From: Bradyrhizobium sp. NDS-1
GTDB lineage: Bacteria > Pseudomonadota > Alphaproteobacteria > Rhizobiales > Xanthobacteraceae
NCBI RefSeq assembly: GCF_032918005.1
Contig: NZ_CP136628.1
Coordinates: 6,185,501-6,249,500, forward strand
Reading direction: 5' to 3'
DNA length: 64,000 bases
Part shown: one piece after another, positions 37,810 to 48,800 of the stretch
How positions within the stretch are numbered: the stretch's first letter is position 1
How the letters are laid out: each line of letters starts with the position of its first letter
Position numbers and translations under genes: made by a program
Notes under the pieces: generated by a model
Databases searched by the model: none
What the model was told of the DNA's origin: nothing
What the model saw: only the letters and a program-made list of their open reading frames with translations

Positions 37810-38733
37810 ATGAAAGAAATCGATCATTTGGCCCTCGACGGCCACGCGCTCGAGCTGTTCCTCGCCGTGCTGGAGGAGGGATCGGTCACCGCCGCCGCAA
37901 CCCGGCTCGGCCTGACGCAATCGGCGGTCAGTCACGCCCTGAACAAGCTGCGGCGGATCGCAGGCGATCCGCTGTTCGCGAAGTCCGGGCGCGGCATCGT
38001 CGCCACCGCGCATGCGCAGGCGCTCGCCGCGAAGGCGCGGGCACTGATCGACGAGATGCGGAGCTTTGCCGGCGGCGTCACGTTCGAGCCGTCTCGCGCG
38101 CAGCTTTCGCTGACGATCGCCGCCAACGACTTCCAGCGCGACCTGCTGCTGCCGCGGTTCTTCGATCACGTCGCCGGCCAGGTGAAAGGCCTGAATTTGC
38201 GCGTGATCCCCTCGCAGTCGCCCTCGCCCGCGATGCTGCGCGAAAACCGCTGCGATCTCCTGATCACGCCGCTGCCGCCATCCGGTGTCGATATCGTGCA
38301 GAAGCGCCTCTTGAGCGATCACTACGTCTGTTACTTCGATCCGAAGATGCGCACGGCGCCGACCGGCCGCGGCGCCTATCTCGCTGCGCGACACATTACT
38401 GTCGTCTACACCGACAATGAGCGGCTTGATTTCGATCGCCGGCTCGCGGCCAACGGTCTTCACCGCGACATCGCGATCTCGGTGCCGAGCTTCTCCGGGG
38501 TGCCCTCCTTCCTTCGCGGCTCGCAGATGCTGGCAAGCATGCCGAGCCTGCTGGCGTTCGGGGTCATGCTTGGTTTCGCGCAAACGCGAATTCCGCTGGC
38601 GTCCCGTACGCGGACGCTGGCCGAACTGCCGATGTTCATGGTCTGGCACCAGCGCTATCAAAAAGACCCGGCCCATCGTTGGATCAGGAGCCAGCTGGAG
38701 GCGGTGGCAGCGACGGCCGCCAAGGCGCGATAA
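37810..38733 (+). CDS. LysR-family regulator, probable pcaHG regulator
   Basis: The protein has 307 residues. The N-terminal winged helix-turn-helix (about 10-70; [44 protein letters not shown]) is typical LysR. The effector domain follows (about 95-300). It is divergent to pcaH across 100 bp. Its N-terminus does not look like classical PcaQ, so the symbol is left blank. The start has TATAAT just upstream and no Shine-Dalgarno sequence, suggesting a leaderless mRNA. Confidence 0.85.
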   Translation: MKEIDHLALDGHALELFLAVLEEGSVTAAATRLGLTQSAVSHALNKLRRIAGDPLFAKSGRGIVATAHAQALAAKARALIDEMRSFAGGVTFEPSRAQLSLTIAANDFQRDLLLPRFFDHVAGQVKGLNLRVIPSQSPSPAMLRENRCDLLITPLPPSGVDIVQKRLLSDHYVCYFDPKMRTAPTGRGAYLAARHITVVYTDNERLDFDRRLAANGLHRDIAISVPSFSGVPSFLRGSQMLASMPSLLAFGVMLGFAQTRIPLASRTRTLAELPMFMVWHQRYQKDPAHRWIRSQLEAVAATAAKAR

Positions 38734-38809
38734 CGATCCCGTCTTTCGGAAGACCAGCCCTCGCCAAATCCACTGGTTGCGCGGCGGCCGCCACGCTAAA
38801 ATCCCCCCC

Positions 38810-40114
38810 ATGACAGTGACCGACATTGCGAGCCGGACCTACAATCACAGCTGGCGGCTGGACCCCATCATCCGCAGCCTGCTTGATACCGACTTCTACA
38901 AGCTATTGATGTTACAAATGATTCGGGAGTCTTACCCGAACCAGCAGGTGACCTTTTCGGTCATCAATCGCTCGCGCCACGTCCGGCTCGCCGAAATCAT
39001 CGACGAGGGCGAGCTCCGCGCGCAGCTCGACCATGCCCGCACCATCCGCTTCACCAAGAAGGAGCTGATCTGGCTTGCCGGTAATACCTTCTACGGCAAG
39101 ACCCACATGTTCTCGGCGGACTTCATCCGCTGGCTGGCTGAGTTCCGCCTTCCCGAGTACGAGTTGCGCAAGGTCGAGGGCCAGTACGAACTGCATTTCC
39201 ACGGGCCGTGGACCCACACCACGATGTGGGAGATTCCGGCGCTCGCAATCCTCAACGAGCTGCGCTCCCGTGCGGCGATCAAGGGCCGCGGCCGCTTCGA
39301 GCTCGACGTGCTCTATGCGCGGGCCAAGGCCAAGCTCTGGACCAAGGTGGAGCGGCTGCGCGAGCTGGAGAGTTTGCGCCTGTCCGACTTCGGCACCCGC
39401 CGCCGTCACGGCTTCCTCTGGCAGCGCTGGTGCGTGGAGGCGGTGAAGGAAGGCCTGGGCTCGTCCTTCATCGGCACCTCCAATGTGCTGCTCGCGATGG
39501 ACAACGATCTCGAGGCCATCGGCACCAATGCGCATGAGCTGCCGATGGTCGCGGCCGCGCTCGCCAAGGACGACGAGGAATTGCGCTGGGCGCCCTATCG
39601 CATCCTCGACCAGTGGCGCCAGACCTATGGCGGCAACCTCCTGATCGCACTGCCCGACGCCTTCGGCACCAAGGCCTTCCTGCGCGATGCGCCGGAATGG
39701 GTCGCCGACTGGACCGGCTTCCGGCCCGACAGCGCGCCGCCGATCCAGGCCGGCGAGGAGATCATCGCCTGGTGGCAGAAGAAGGGGCGCAACCCCAAGG
39801 ACAAGCTCCTCGTCTTTTCCGACGCGATGGATGTCGGCTCGATCGAGGAGACCTATCATCACTTTGCCGGCCGGGTGCGGCTCTCCTTCGGCTGGGGCAC
39901 CAACCTCACCAACGATTTCGTCGGCTGCACGCCGGACGGCTCGTTCAATCTCGATCCGATCTCGCTCGTCTGCAAGGTCTCGTCGGTCGATGGCCGTCCC
40001 GCCGTCAAACTCTCCGACAATCCGGAGAAGGCGACCGGCATGCCGTCGGAGATCGAGCGTTACCTGCGCGTGTTCGGCGACGCCGGCCGCGTGCGCACGC
40101 CGGTACTGGTCTAG
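38810..40114 (+). CDS. pncB: Nicotinate phosphoribosyltransferase
   Basis: The protein has 434 residues. It makes nicotinate mononucleotide from nicotinate, PRPP and ATP in NAD salvage. Signatures seen: [16 protein letters not shown] near the N-terminus, VTFSVINRS, then [16 protein letters not shown] containing the reactive His region, [10 protein letters not shown], and [10 protein letters not shown] near the end, in the phosphoribosyl-binding part. The frame is open far upstream through the LysR gene, but ATG 38810 gives the normal family length and start. The stretch of C residues before ATG is not a good ribosome binding site. Confidence 0.93.
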   Translation: MTVTDIASRTYNHSWRLDPIIRSLLDTDFYKLLMLQMIRESYPNQQVTFSVINRSRHVRLAEIIDEGELRAQLDHARTIRFTKKELIWLAGNTFYGKTHMFSADFIRWLAEFRLPEYELRKVEGQYELHFHGPWTHTTMWEIPALAILNELRSRAAIKGRGRFELDVLYARAKAKLWTKVERLRELESLRLSDFGTRRRHGFLWQRWCVEAVKEGLGSSFIGTSNVLLAMDNDLEAIGTNAHELPMVAAALAKDDEELRWAPYRILDQWRQTYGGNLLIALPDAFGTKAFLRDAPEWVADWTGFRPDSAPPIQAGEEIIAWWQKKGRNPKDKLLVFSDAMDVGSIEETYHHFAGRVRLSFGWGTNLTNDFVGCTPDGSFNLDPISLVCKVSSVDGRPAVKLSDNPEKATGMPSEIERYLRVFGDAGRVRTPVLV

Positions 40115-40360
40115 CCGCGGAGCAACTCTCTTCATCAAGTAAACCGCGCACGACAAATCCGAGGCATTGGTTCGCCGAGACCGCATCAACTCCGGTTTGA
40201 CGGTATTTGAAGCGATATGCGCATATCCGCGTGACAGTGGCTTCACCCTGCGATGCAGTCATTCGCGCCTTTCAGGTCGAGTTAAGCAACCATCCTTTCT
40301 AATTCGCGTTTCAGCCGCAGCGCATCCGTTGGGACCGTTGCGCGATTTGGGGAACGCCGG

Positions 40361-41671
40361 GTGTTTCGCAGAACAGCCACGTCGAAGGGAAACAGCTCCC
40401 TTCACGTCATCAAGCTCGTCTCGCCTTTCGTGATGGTCGTCCTGCTCCAGGCGGCGATCGCGGGATTCAGCCTGGAGGTGATGTCGTCGGTTCGCGCCTA
40501 CGTCGCGGGCGAAGCGATGTGGTCCCGTTCGCAGAAGAACGCCGTCTATTTCCTCAATCTCTATCTGCATTCGGGCGAGGCCAGCCAGTTCGCGCAATAC
40601 CAGGCTTCGCTCGCCGTTCCCCTCGGCGACGAGTTCGCGCGCTGGGCGATGGAGCGCGATCCGGTCGACGTCGAGGCCGCGCGCATCGGCTTCCTGCAAG
40701 GCGGCAATCACCCCGATGACGTTCCTGGATTGATCTGGCTGTTTCGCTATTTCAACCGCGTCAGCTTCCTGCAGGAAGCGATCCGCGAGTGGACCGCTAC
40801 CGATCCGATGCTGCTGGAGCTGAGCGTGTTCGGCGAGGTCATCCGGTCCGAGCTGGAGAACGGTCCCATTCGAGACCCAAATCGCCTGCGATTCCTGTCC
40901 TCGCGGCTCTCCGAGCTCAACGCCGAGTTCACGATGCATGCCAAGCGGTTCTCAACTGTCCTCGGCGAAGGCTCCCGCGCCATCAAGCTGACGCTGGCCG
41001 GCATCAACATCGTCACCGCCGTCACCCTGATCCTGCTCCTGATCTGGCACACCAGGCGATTGGTGCTGCAACGACAGGCATTCGAAGACGCCCTGCATGC
41101 CGAGAAGGAACGCCTGGCCTGGCAGGCTTCGCACGACTGGCTGACGGGCCTGTCCAACCGCCGCGCCTTCGAGGCGCGCCTGCAAGGCGAACTGGACGTC
41201 GCCACGGCGGGTCCGATGAGCCTGATCCTGCTCGACCTCGACCAGTTCAAGAACGTCAACGACACCTGCGGGCACCTTGCCGGCGACAGCCTGCTCTGCC
41301 AGGTCTCGCGCCTTCTGCAACAGGATCGGCGTCCGCGCGACCTGGTGGCCCGGCTCGGCGGCGACGAATTCGGACTGATCCTGCCGCAGTGCTCGCCCGC
41401 GACTGCAGTCGATATCGCCGAACGGCTCCGGCGATCGCTGGAGCTGCTCAACTTCGCCTGGGACGATCGCTGCTTTGCGGTGACAGCCAGCATCGGCGTC
41501 GCCTGCATCGCAGACGGCAACACCACGCTCGAGGACGCCATGCGGCGCGCAGATGCCGCCTGCTATCGCGCCAAGGAAAAGGGACGCAACCGCGTTCAGG
41601 TCGACGGCGGGAGACTGGACGTCATCGCCGTTGCAACCCGGCCGCGCGAAACCGTCGCAGCGCGAGGCTGA
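40361..41671 (+). CDS. Membrane-bound diguanylate cyclase
   Basis: The protein has 436 residues. One membrane segment (about 18-40) and another (about 207-230) bracket a helical sensory domain that may face the periplasm. The GGDEF domain follows, with an intact GGDEF at 333-337 and a product-inhibition RxxD site (RPRD at 324-327), five residues upstream, so it should make cyclic di-GMP and be feedback-inhibited. The start is GTG 40361 with GGGGAACG upstream. It is a single gene between pncB and an autotransporter. The signal is unknown. Confidence 0.9.
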   Translation: MFRRTATSKGNSSLHVIKLVSPFVMVVLLQAAIAGFSLEVMSSVRAYVAGEAMWSRSQKNAVYFLNLYLHSGEASQFAQYQASLAVPLGDEFARWAMERDPVDVEAARIGFLQGGNHPDDVPGLIWLFRYFNRVSFLQEAIREWTATDPMLLELSVFGEVIRSELENGPIRDPNRLRFLSSRLSELNAEFTMHAKRFSTVLGEGSRAIKLTLAGINIVTAVTLILLLIWHTRRLVLQRQAFEDALHAEKERLAWQASHDWLTGLSNRRAFEARLQGELDVATAGPMSLILLDLDQFKNVNDTCGHLAGDSLLCQVSRLLQQDRRPRDLVARLGGDEFGLILPQCSPATAVDIAERLRRSLELLNFAWDDRCFAVTASIGVACIADGNTTLEDAMRRADAACYRAKEKGRNRVQVDGGRLDVIAVATRPRETVAARG

Positions 41672-41846
41672 CAGCTCGCTCGCGCGATCTCGGCCACGGC
41701 ATCCGATTGCAGGCATCGGCCAAGGTCCTCGAGACGCCGGTTATGTGACGCCACAGCCACACGGCTCCCAAAAGGCTACGTCTTTCGCATTTGGCCATAC
41801 CACCCTGCGCGCTGGCCCACGATAGTCAGGACCTCTCCCGCTAAGC

Positions 41847-44564
41847 ATGGCACCAGCCAACGTTGTGGCCCGAATCCGATCGGGCCGCGATAGGAGTTTG
41901 CAGGTGCTTTGGATCGATTTGCTGCCCCCACCGGAAAGCCGTGGCGCGAAGACGTATCGACGGCGCGGGCTTCTCTTGAACGCCGCGGTCGGCGCTCTTG
42001 CCGTGGGTAGCGCGCTGCCGTGGTTCGCGGCGCCGGCGGAAGCAGCGTGCGTGATCAGCGGAAGCGGCACTCAGCTCGGGCTGCAATCGGGCGATTCAAT
42101 TACCTGTATCGGCGCGGGGAACACCACCGTTCAGACGAATCCGGCGGTCAGCGGCGTCACGGTCAATGTCGGCGACGGCACTGCGACATCGCTGGATGGA
42201 GCAGCCTCTCCCGGCATCTCATTCAACACCGTATCGAACGGCGCGATCAATGTCCGCAACGACGCAACGATCACCTCTGCCAATGCAGGCGTCCTCCTCT
42301 CCGGCGGCAGCAGCAACACGTTGACGATAGAGGCCGGGGCAACTGTTGGTCCGACGAGCCAGGGGTCGGTCGCGGTCGACCTGGAAGGCGCGAGCAACAA
42401 CACCATCGTCATCCGAGGTACTGCGGGGAGCCTCTCTTCCGGCACGACGGGTCTCGCTATCGTCAACACCTCGGCCAACAATCAGGTCAACATTCTGTCG
42501 GGCGGCGTCGTCCAGGCGAGCAACAACAACGCCGTCAACCTCAACGGAGCCGGCAACGGCAACATCATCAGCAATGCCGGCACGATTTCGAGTGCTTCGA
42601 ACTACGCGATCTTCGGCTCAGCCAGCCAGGACACGGTCATCAACTCCGGCACGATCAGCGGCAATTTCGCCAACAGAGCCGTGGATCTCCGGGACGGCAG
42701 CGACGTCTTCGAGCTCCGCGCCGGATCGAGCATCACGGGCTGGGTCCTCGGCGGCAACGGAACGGACACGCTGCGCTTGGGTGGAACGGCCAACAGCACG
42801 TTCGACCTCGACACGTTCGGCGCGGCCATGCAATTCCGGGAATTCGAGGCCTTGGAAAAGACGGGAGGCTCGACCTGGACGTTGACCGGCTCGACGTCGG
42901 ATGCGGGGACCATGAATGTCCAGGCCGGCAACCTCATCCTCGACGGCGCGATGGCTAACGTTGCGACGACGGTCAGCGGCGGCACCCTTGGCGGCGACGG
43001 CGCTATCGGCGCACTCACCGTGCTGTCGGGCGGCCGGGTTGCGCCCACCAATCTCGGCGTGCTCACCAGCTATGGCAATGCCACGTTCAACGCCGGCTCG
43101 ACCTACGCTGTCTCCGTCAACGCGGCCGGCCAATCCGGCAAACTTCTCGCCGTGACCGCGACGTTGAACGGCGGCACCGTCGCCGTCACCACGCTTGCGG
43201 GCGCCTATGCCCCCTCGACGCAATACACCATCCTCGGCGCAGTGAACGGCCTGACCGGGACCTTCTCCGGTATAACGATCAGCGGATACAATCCGCAATT
43301 CTTCTCCTCCGCCCTCAGCTATGACGGGTTCTCTGTCGTCCTGACACTCAACTACAACACGGCCGCTTTCTCCACTGTCGCTCAGACGCAGAACCAGAAA
43401 GCCGTGGCCGGCGCGCTCAGCGCATTCGGCCCCAACCTGCCCTTCCTCTCGTCTTTTGCGGGCCAGAGCGACAGCGAGCTCCGTTACGGTCTGGACCGGC
43501 TTTCGGGTGAAGCCGCGACGGGGGCCCAGCAAGTCGCCTTCCAGTTCACGGGCCAATTCCTCGGCCTCATGCTCGATCCGTTCGTCAATGGACGCAGTGG
43601 CGGCGTCGACACCGGCGGCACGGCATTCGGCTTCAGCCCCGAGCGTGCCCCTTTTCCGGACGATATCGCCCTCGCCTACAACAAGGTGCTGGGGGCGCCG
43701 GCGACCAAAGCGCCGAGCTTTACGGAACGCTGGACGGCCTGGGGCGCCGCGTTCGGTGGCACCAACAGCACCGGCGGCGACCCGGTCGTGATCGGCAGCC
43801 ACGACCTCCGCGCACGCGCAGGCGGCGTCGCGGCCGGCGCCGACTATCATTTCAGCCGCGACGCGATCGTCGGCTTTGCGCTCTCCGGCGGCGGCACCAG
43901 ATGGGATCTCGCGCAGGCGATCGGCGGCGGCAGGAGCGAGGCGTTGCAGGCCGGCGTCTACACCGCGATACGTAGAGGACCAGCCTATTTCGCCGCCTCT
44001 CTCGCCGTGGCCAATCATTGGATGTCGACGGATCGTCTTGCACCGTTCGGCAACCAGCTCACCGCGAAGTTCGACGCGCAAACCGTCGGCGGCCGCATCG
44101 AGGGCGGCTATCGCTTTGCGACGCCAGTGGGGGCCTTCACGCCATACGCGGCAGCGCAGACGCAGGCGTTTCGCACGCCGACTTATGCCGAGACTGACGG
44201 GGCCGGCAGCAGCTTCGGCCTGGCCTATCGGGGACGCACGGCCTCCGACACGCGAAGCGAGCTTGGCGCGCGCTTCGATCGTGCGATGCTGGTCTCGCCG
44301 AATGCGGTCCTGACGTTGCGCGGTCGCGCGGCCTGGGCCCATGATTGGGTGAGCGACCCGACGCTCAATGCCGCGTTCCAGGCGCTGCCCGGCGCGAGCT
44401 TCATCGTCCATGGCGCGACGCCGGCGAAAGACGCCGCGCTCGCATCTGCCGGCACCGAGCTGAAGTTCTCGAACGGTGTTGCCCTGTCGGCCAGGTTCGA
44501 CGGCGAGTTCGCGGCCCGCAGCACCACCTATTCCGGCACCGCGAGCCTGCGATACGCCTGGTAG
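41847..44564 (+). CDS. Autotransporter (type Va), unknown passenger
   Basis: The protein has 905 residues. It begins with a long signal region (basic RRRGLLLNAAVGALAVGS... ending AEA-A near 67); the start may be a few codons later. The passenger (about 70-600) is a beta-helix-like chain of Gly/Asn/Thr/Ser repeats with PATR-like segment (AGNLILDGAM, SGGTLGGDGAI). The C-terminal about 290 residues are an outer-membrane beta-barrel ending in SLRYAW, with an aromatic last residue as expected. The passenger has no protease or lipase signature, so an adhesin or surface-layer role is likely but unproven. A long reading frame on the other strand is a shadow. Confidence 0.88.
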   Translation: MAPANVVARIRSGRDRSLQVLWIDLLPPPESRGAKTYRRRGLLLNAAVGALAVGSALPWFAAPAEAACVISGSGTQLGLQSGDSITCIGAGNTTVQTNPAVSGVTVNVGDGTATSLDGAASPGISFNTVSNGAINVRNDATITSANAGVLLSGGSSNTLTIEAGATVGPTSQGSVAVDLEGASNNTIVIRGTAGSLSSGTTGLAIVNTSANNQVNILSGGVVQASNNNAVNLNGAGNGNIISNAGTISSASNYAIFGSASQDTVINSGTISGNFANRAVDLRDGSDVFELRAGSSITGWVLGGNGTDTLRLGGTANSTFDLDTFGAAMQFREFEALEKTGGSTWTLTGSTSDAGTMNVQAGNLILDGAMANVATTVSGGTLGGDGAIGALTVLSGGRVAPTNLGVLTSYGNATFNAGSTYAVSVNAAGQSGKLLAVTATLNGGTVAVTTLAGAYAPSTQYTILGAVNGLTGTFSGITISGYNPQFFSSALSYDGFSVVLTLNYNTAAFSTVAQTQNQKAVAGALSAFGPNLPFLSSFAGQSDSELRYGLDRLSGEAATGAQQVAFQFTGQFLGLMLDPFVNGRSGGVDTGGTAFGFSPERAPFPDDIALAYNKVLGAPATKAPSFTERWTAWGAAFGGTNSTGGDPVVIGSHDLRARAGGVAAGADYHFSRDAIVGFALSGGGTRWDLAQAIGGGRSEALQAGVYTAIRRGPAYFAASLAVANHWMSTDRLAPFGNQLTAKFDAQTVGGRIEGGYRFATPVGAFTPYAAAQTQAFRTPTYAETDGAGSSFGLAYRGRTASDTRSELGARFDRAMLVSPNAVLTLRGRAAWAHDWVSDPTLNAAFQALPGASFIVHGATPAKDAALASAGTELKFSNGVALSARFDGEFAARSTTYSGTASLRYAW

Positions 44565-44574
44565 CGGCGACGCC

Positions 44575-45225
44575 TCATCCAAATGGGCGCGCGCCCACCG
44601 GCAAAATGCCGAGGCCGGCGAGATGGGTGTCTACGAATTGTTCGACCTGCTGGCGCAGCATCTGCGGCGGCACGGCCACCATGCGCTCCTCAAGGCCGAG
44701 CGAGATGATTCCGTGCACGGCGGAGAACAAGGTGCGCGACAGCAGCGCGATCTTCACGTCGTCCGCATCGGGTAGTAGCTGCACCAGCGGCGGATGCATC
44801 AGCGCGAAGGCGTCCATCACCATCTGCAGGATGTCATCGGGATAAGGACGGTCGTCCTCCATCCGATGCTCGAACAGCGAGCGCAGCAGATTGGCATGCT
44901 CGGCGAAGAACTCGAGGTAGGTCGCAGCCAACCCATAAAGCTGGCGAATGGGGTCCTCGGCGGGAACCCCGCCGAGCCTGGCCGTGAGGGCCTGAACGGT
45001 CTCCCGATTGACGGTCAGGATCACCCCGTCGAAGTCGCCGAACTCGTTATAGACGCTGCCGACGGAACAGCCGGCGGCTTCGGCAACGTCACGAACCTTC
45101 AATGATTTCAGCCCCTTAGTCGCGATGATGCTGCGCGCGATCTCCAGGATCTGGAGCCGGCGCCGACTTTTTTTCTGGTCGCGCAACGATTCTTCTTGAA
45201 CATTGTTCATTTTCAAGCTACTCAT
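44575..45225 (-). CDS. TetR-family regulator
   Basis: The protein is about 211-216 residues. The N-terminal helix-turn-helix (about 20-65; ILEIARSIIATKGLKSLKVR, DVAEAAGCSVGSVYNEFG) is typical TetR, and the rest is a helical ligand domain. Two ATGs are possible, 45225 and 45210. A 13-bp palindrome occurs twice around them. The divergent genes (a short frame, then the Aas-type protein at 45886) are its probable targets, so it may sense a fatty acid or acyl-CoA; this is inferred from neighbours only. Confidence 0.85.
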   Translation of the reverse strand: MSSLKMNNVQEESLRDQKKSRRRLQILEIARSIIATKGLKSLKVRDVAEAAGCSVGSVYNEFGDFDGVILTVNRETVQALTARLGGVPAEDPIRQLYGLAATYLEFFAEHANLLRSLFEHRMEDDRPYPDDILQMVMDAFALMHPPLVQLLPDADDVKIALLSRTLFSAVHGIISLGLEERMVAVPPQMLRQQVEQFVDTHLAGLGILPVGARPFG

Positions 45226-45239
45226 GTGAACATTGTTCA
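45197..45239. promoter_or_regulatory. Paired TetR operator TGAACATTGTTCA
   Basis: The 13-bp near-palindrome TGAACATTGTTCA occurs at 45197-45209 and 45227-45239, 30 bp apart centre to centre, close to three helical turns. The left copy covers the first codons from ATG 45210 of the TetR gene and the right copy lies directly upstream of ATG 45225. Such pairs are typical for autorepressing TetR proteins. Divergent control of the gene at 45262 is likely. Confidence 0.75.
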
Positions 45240-45261
45240 AATTAACCCGGAGATCTGCAAA

Positions 45262-45528
45262 ATGCAAACCCTCGCTGTTGATATCGCCTCTACCTTCGTC
45301 GATGACGCCGCCGCCCTCGTGACCGGCTTCGGCCGGGCCCTGCTGCGGTTCGCCATGGCCCCGATCGATCGCATCGCCAATGCGTGCGACATCGCCGGCG
45401 TGCTCACCGAGCGGCGCGCGACCTTCCGGATGTGGCGGGCGAGCCGCACCCGTGCGCGTCATGAGGGCCGCCGGTTCAGCCTGCTCGGCCGTCTTTCGCC
45501 TTTTCGCCACCTCGCCCATCTCACCTGA
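45262..45528 (+). CDS. Small protein of unknown function, TetR-controlled
   Basis: The protein has 88 residues. It has an amphipathic N-terminal helix (VDIASTFVDDAAALVTGFG), a helix with IDRIANACDIAGVL, and an Arg-rich C-terminus (TRARHEGRRFS). No membrane segment or signal is clear. ATG 45262 has CGGAG 10 nt upstream. The paired palindrome lies directly upstream, so its promoter should be controlled by the divergent TetR protein. Unknown family. Confidence 0.6.
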   Translation: MQTLAVDIASTFVDDAAALVTGFGRALLRFAMAPIDRIANACDIAGVLTERRATFRMWRASRTRARHEGRRFSLLGRLSPFRHLAHLT

Positions 45529-45885
45529 GGCACGCAGCCGACGCGTTCCGATCGGCTCGAATGCAAGACCCGGTTGCAAGGAAGGAATTACCATCTCCCG
45601 ACTTTGGCAGCCGGTCTCGCGGGGTGTGGCGATGCGGTTTCAGTTTTTCCTCATCGCCCCCACGATATCCCGCCAAGCGCGGCCATTCCGCCCAAACCGG
45701 CCGCGACCAGATATTTGCGAACCTAACGAGACCAGTTGGAGACCAAGGATCGGAGGGATGGAGGGGGACAAGGCAGGCCGGCTACCGTCGCCACCCTGCA
45801 GTCGTCCGTCCCATACCCTTCCGGTCGTGACGCTTTACAGACAACGTAGCGAACCTCAGGCTGCCTTTCCAAAACAGGATTAGTC
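45529..45885. other. 357-bp stretch with no gene seen
   Basis: It lies between the small TetR-controlled gene and the Aas-type gene. No supported frame, repeat or hairpin was seen. It may be untranslated leader or contain a second promoter for the Aas-type gene. Confidence 0.4.
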
Positions 45886-48800
45886 ATGATCAGGGAATTG
45901 ATGTCGTCACGCCGCTTTGCGCCGCTGTTCTGGGCGCAATTTTTCTCGGCGCTCAATGACAACGTGCTCAAGAACGCACTCGTCATCATCCTGCTTTACA
46001 GCGCCGCGACCGGCCACGGCGATGCGCTGGTCACGGTGGCCGGTGCCGTCTTCATCTTCCCCTATTTCATCCTGTCCGGGCTCGGCGGCCAGCTCGCCGA
46101 CAAATACGTCAAATCCGTCGTCGCAAGGCGGCTCAAATTCGCCGAGATCTTCGCCGCGTGCTTTGCCGCCGCCGGCTTCTTCCTGCAGTCGGTGCCGTTG
46201 CTGTTCGCAGCGCTCGCGCTGTTCGGCACCATCGCCGCCCTGTTCGGTCCCGTGAAATATGCCATGCTGCCGGACCAGCTCGAGCTCGGCGAGCTCGCGA
46301 CCGGTAACGCGCTGGTCGAAGGCGCGACGTTCATGGCCATCCTGCTCGGCACCGTCGCCGGCGGCCAGTTCGTGGCCGGCTCCGCGCATATGGGCTGGGT
46401 CGCATCCGCTGTGGTGGCGCTGGCGCTGTTGTCCTGGGCGTTCGCCGCCCGCATTCCGCAGACAACGCCTTCCGCGCCCGACCTGCCCGTCGATGCCAAT
46501 CCCTGGACCTCGACGCTGAACCTGCTCAGGACGCTGCACGCCGACCACCGGCTGTGGGACGGCACCGTGATCGTGTCCTGGTTCTGGCTGGTCGGTGCCA
46601 TCGTGCTGTCGCTGCTGCCGGCGCTGGTCAAGGACGTCATCGGTGGCACCGAGGGCGTGGTGACGCTGTGCCTTACGATCTTCGCGATCGGCATTGCCAT
46701 CGGGTCGCTGTTCGCCGCCAGCCTGAGCCACGTTCGCCCGAATCTCGCGCTGGTGCCGATCGGCGCCATCATCATGGGCTGCGCAGGCCTCGATCTCGCC
46801 TGGGCCATCGGTGTGACCGCCAAGGGCCAGGACATCACCGCGGCGGGTTTCGCCACCTCGTTCGCCGGCCTGCGCATGCTGGCCGATTTCGTCGCCTTCG
46901 CCTTCGGCGGCGGCCTGTTCGTCGTTCCGTCCTTTGCCGCCGTGCAGGCCTGGTCGGCGCCGTCCGAGCGCGCCCGCATCATCGCCGCCGGGAACGTGCT
47001 GCAGGCTGCCTTCATGGTGGCCGGCTCGCTGTTCGTCGCGTTGCTGCAGGCGGCTGGCCTTCACATCGGCTGGATCTTCTTCGGCCTCGGCGTCGCCAGC
47101 TTCGGCGCGGTGTGGTTCGTTCTGACCAAATGGGGCAAGGAAGGCGTGCGCGATGCCGGCGGGCTGCTCTTCCGTGCGCTGTTTCGCACCGAGGTTCGGG
47201 GTCTCGAGAACCTGCCGCCTCCCGGCACCCGCATGCTGATCGCACCGAACCATGTCAGCCTGATCGACGGCCCGCTGCTGCACGCCGTGCTGCCGATCGA
47301 TGCCAGCTTCGCGGTGGATACCGGCATCTCCAAGGCTTGGTGGGCTAAGCCGTTCCTGCGCGCGGTCAAGCACTACACCATGGACCCGAGCAAGCCGCTG
47401 GCTGCGCGCGACCTGATCAAGCTCGTCGCCGCGGGCGAGCCGGTCGTGATCTTCCCGGAAGGCCGCATCACCGTCTCCGGCTCGCTGATGAAAGTCTATG
47501 ACGGCACCGCGATGATCGCGGACAAGGCCGACGCCGTGGTCGTGCCCGTGCGCATCGAGGGCGCGCAACGTTCGCATCTCAGCTATCTCAACAGCAGCCA
47601 GGTCAAGCGCTCGTGGTTTCCGCGCGTCACGGTGACCATCCTGCCGCCGATCAAGCTGCCAGTCGACCCGGCCCTTAAAGGAAAGACGCGCCGCAATGCC
47701 GCCGGCGCCGCGCTCCAGGACGTGATGATCGATGCGATGGTCAAGAACGCCATGCTCGACCACACGCTGTTCGAAGCGCTCGGACATTCCTATCGCGACC
47801 GCGACACCGGCAAGGTCATCATCGAGGATGCGCTCGGCACCAAGCTGACCTATCGCAAGCTGATCCTCGGCGCGCAGGTCCTGAGCCGCAAGCTCGAGAG
47901 CGGCACCGCCGTCGGCGAGAATGTCGGCGTGCTGCTGCCGAATTCCGCCGGCGTCGCCGTCGTCTTCATGGCGCTGCAGAACATTGGCCGGGTGCCGGCG
48001 ATGCTCAATTTCTCGGCTGGTCCGGTCAACGTCCTCGCCGCCATGAAGGCCGCGCAGGTCAAGACCGTGCTGACCTCGAAGGCGTTCATAGAGAAAGGCA
48101 AGCTCGACAAGCTGATGACGGCGATCTCGGCGGAGGCGCGTGTCGTCTATCTTGAAGACGTCCGTGCCTCGATCGGCGTGGCCGACAAGATCAAGGGCCT
48201 TCTCGCCGGCACGACGCCGCGCGTCGCCCGCGAGGCCAACGATCCGGCCGTGGTGCTATTCACGTCCGGCTCGGAAGGCACGCCCAAGGGCGTGGTGCTG
48301 TCCCACCGCAACATCCTCGCCAACGCGGCGCAGGCGCTGGCGCGGGTCGATGCCAACGCCAACGACAAGGTGTTCAACGTGCTGCCGGTGTTCCATTCGT
48401 TCGGGCTGACCGGCGGAATGATGATGCCGCTGCTGGCGGGCATTCCGATCTACATGTATCCCTCGCCGCTGCACTACCGGATCGTGCCCGAGCTGATCTA
48501 CCAGACCGGCGCCACGATCCTGTTCGGCACCGATACCTTCCTCACCGGCTATGCCCGCTCGGCGCATGCCTACGACTTCCGCACCCTGCGCCTCGTGATC
48601 GCCGGCGCCGAAGCCGTCAAGGACCGGACACGGCAGGTGTTCATGGAGCGCTACGGCATCCGCATCCTCGAAGGCTATGGCGTCACCGAGACCGCGCCGG
48701 TGCTGGCGATGAACACGCCGATGGCCAACCGCCCCGGCACCGTCGGCCGCCTGTCGCCGCTGATGGAAAGCAGGCTCGATCCGGTCCCCGGCATCGAGGA

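Noticed and set aside
38417..38809. N-terminal extension of pncB starting inside the LysR gene
   Set aside because: It would overlap LysR by more than 300 bp and exceed the family length; ATG 38810 gives a normal start.
38912..40246. Minus-strand frame of 444 codons opposite pncB
   Set aside because: Shadow of pncB with no domain.
42618..44582. Minus-strand frame of 654 codons opposite the autotransporter
   Set aside because: The autotransporter has a signal region, passenger and barrel with aromatic C-terminus; the opposite frame has no family features.
45907..47787. Minus-strand frame of 626 codons opposite the Aas-like gene
   Set aside because: Low-complexity Arg/Gly/Glu/His-rich translation, no start signal; shadow of a strongly supported gene.
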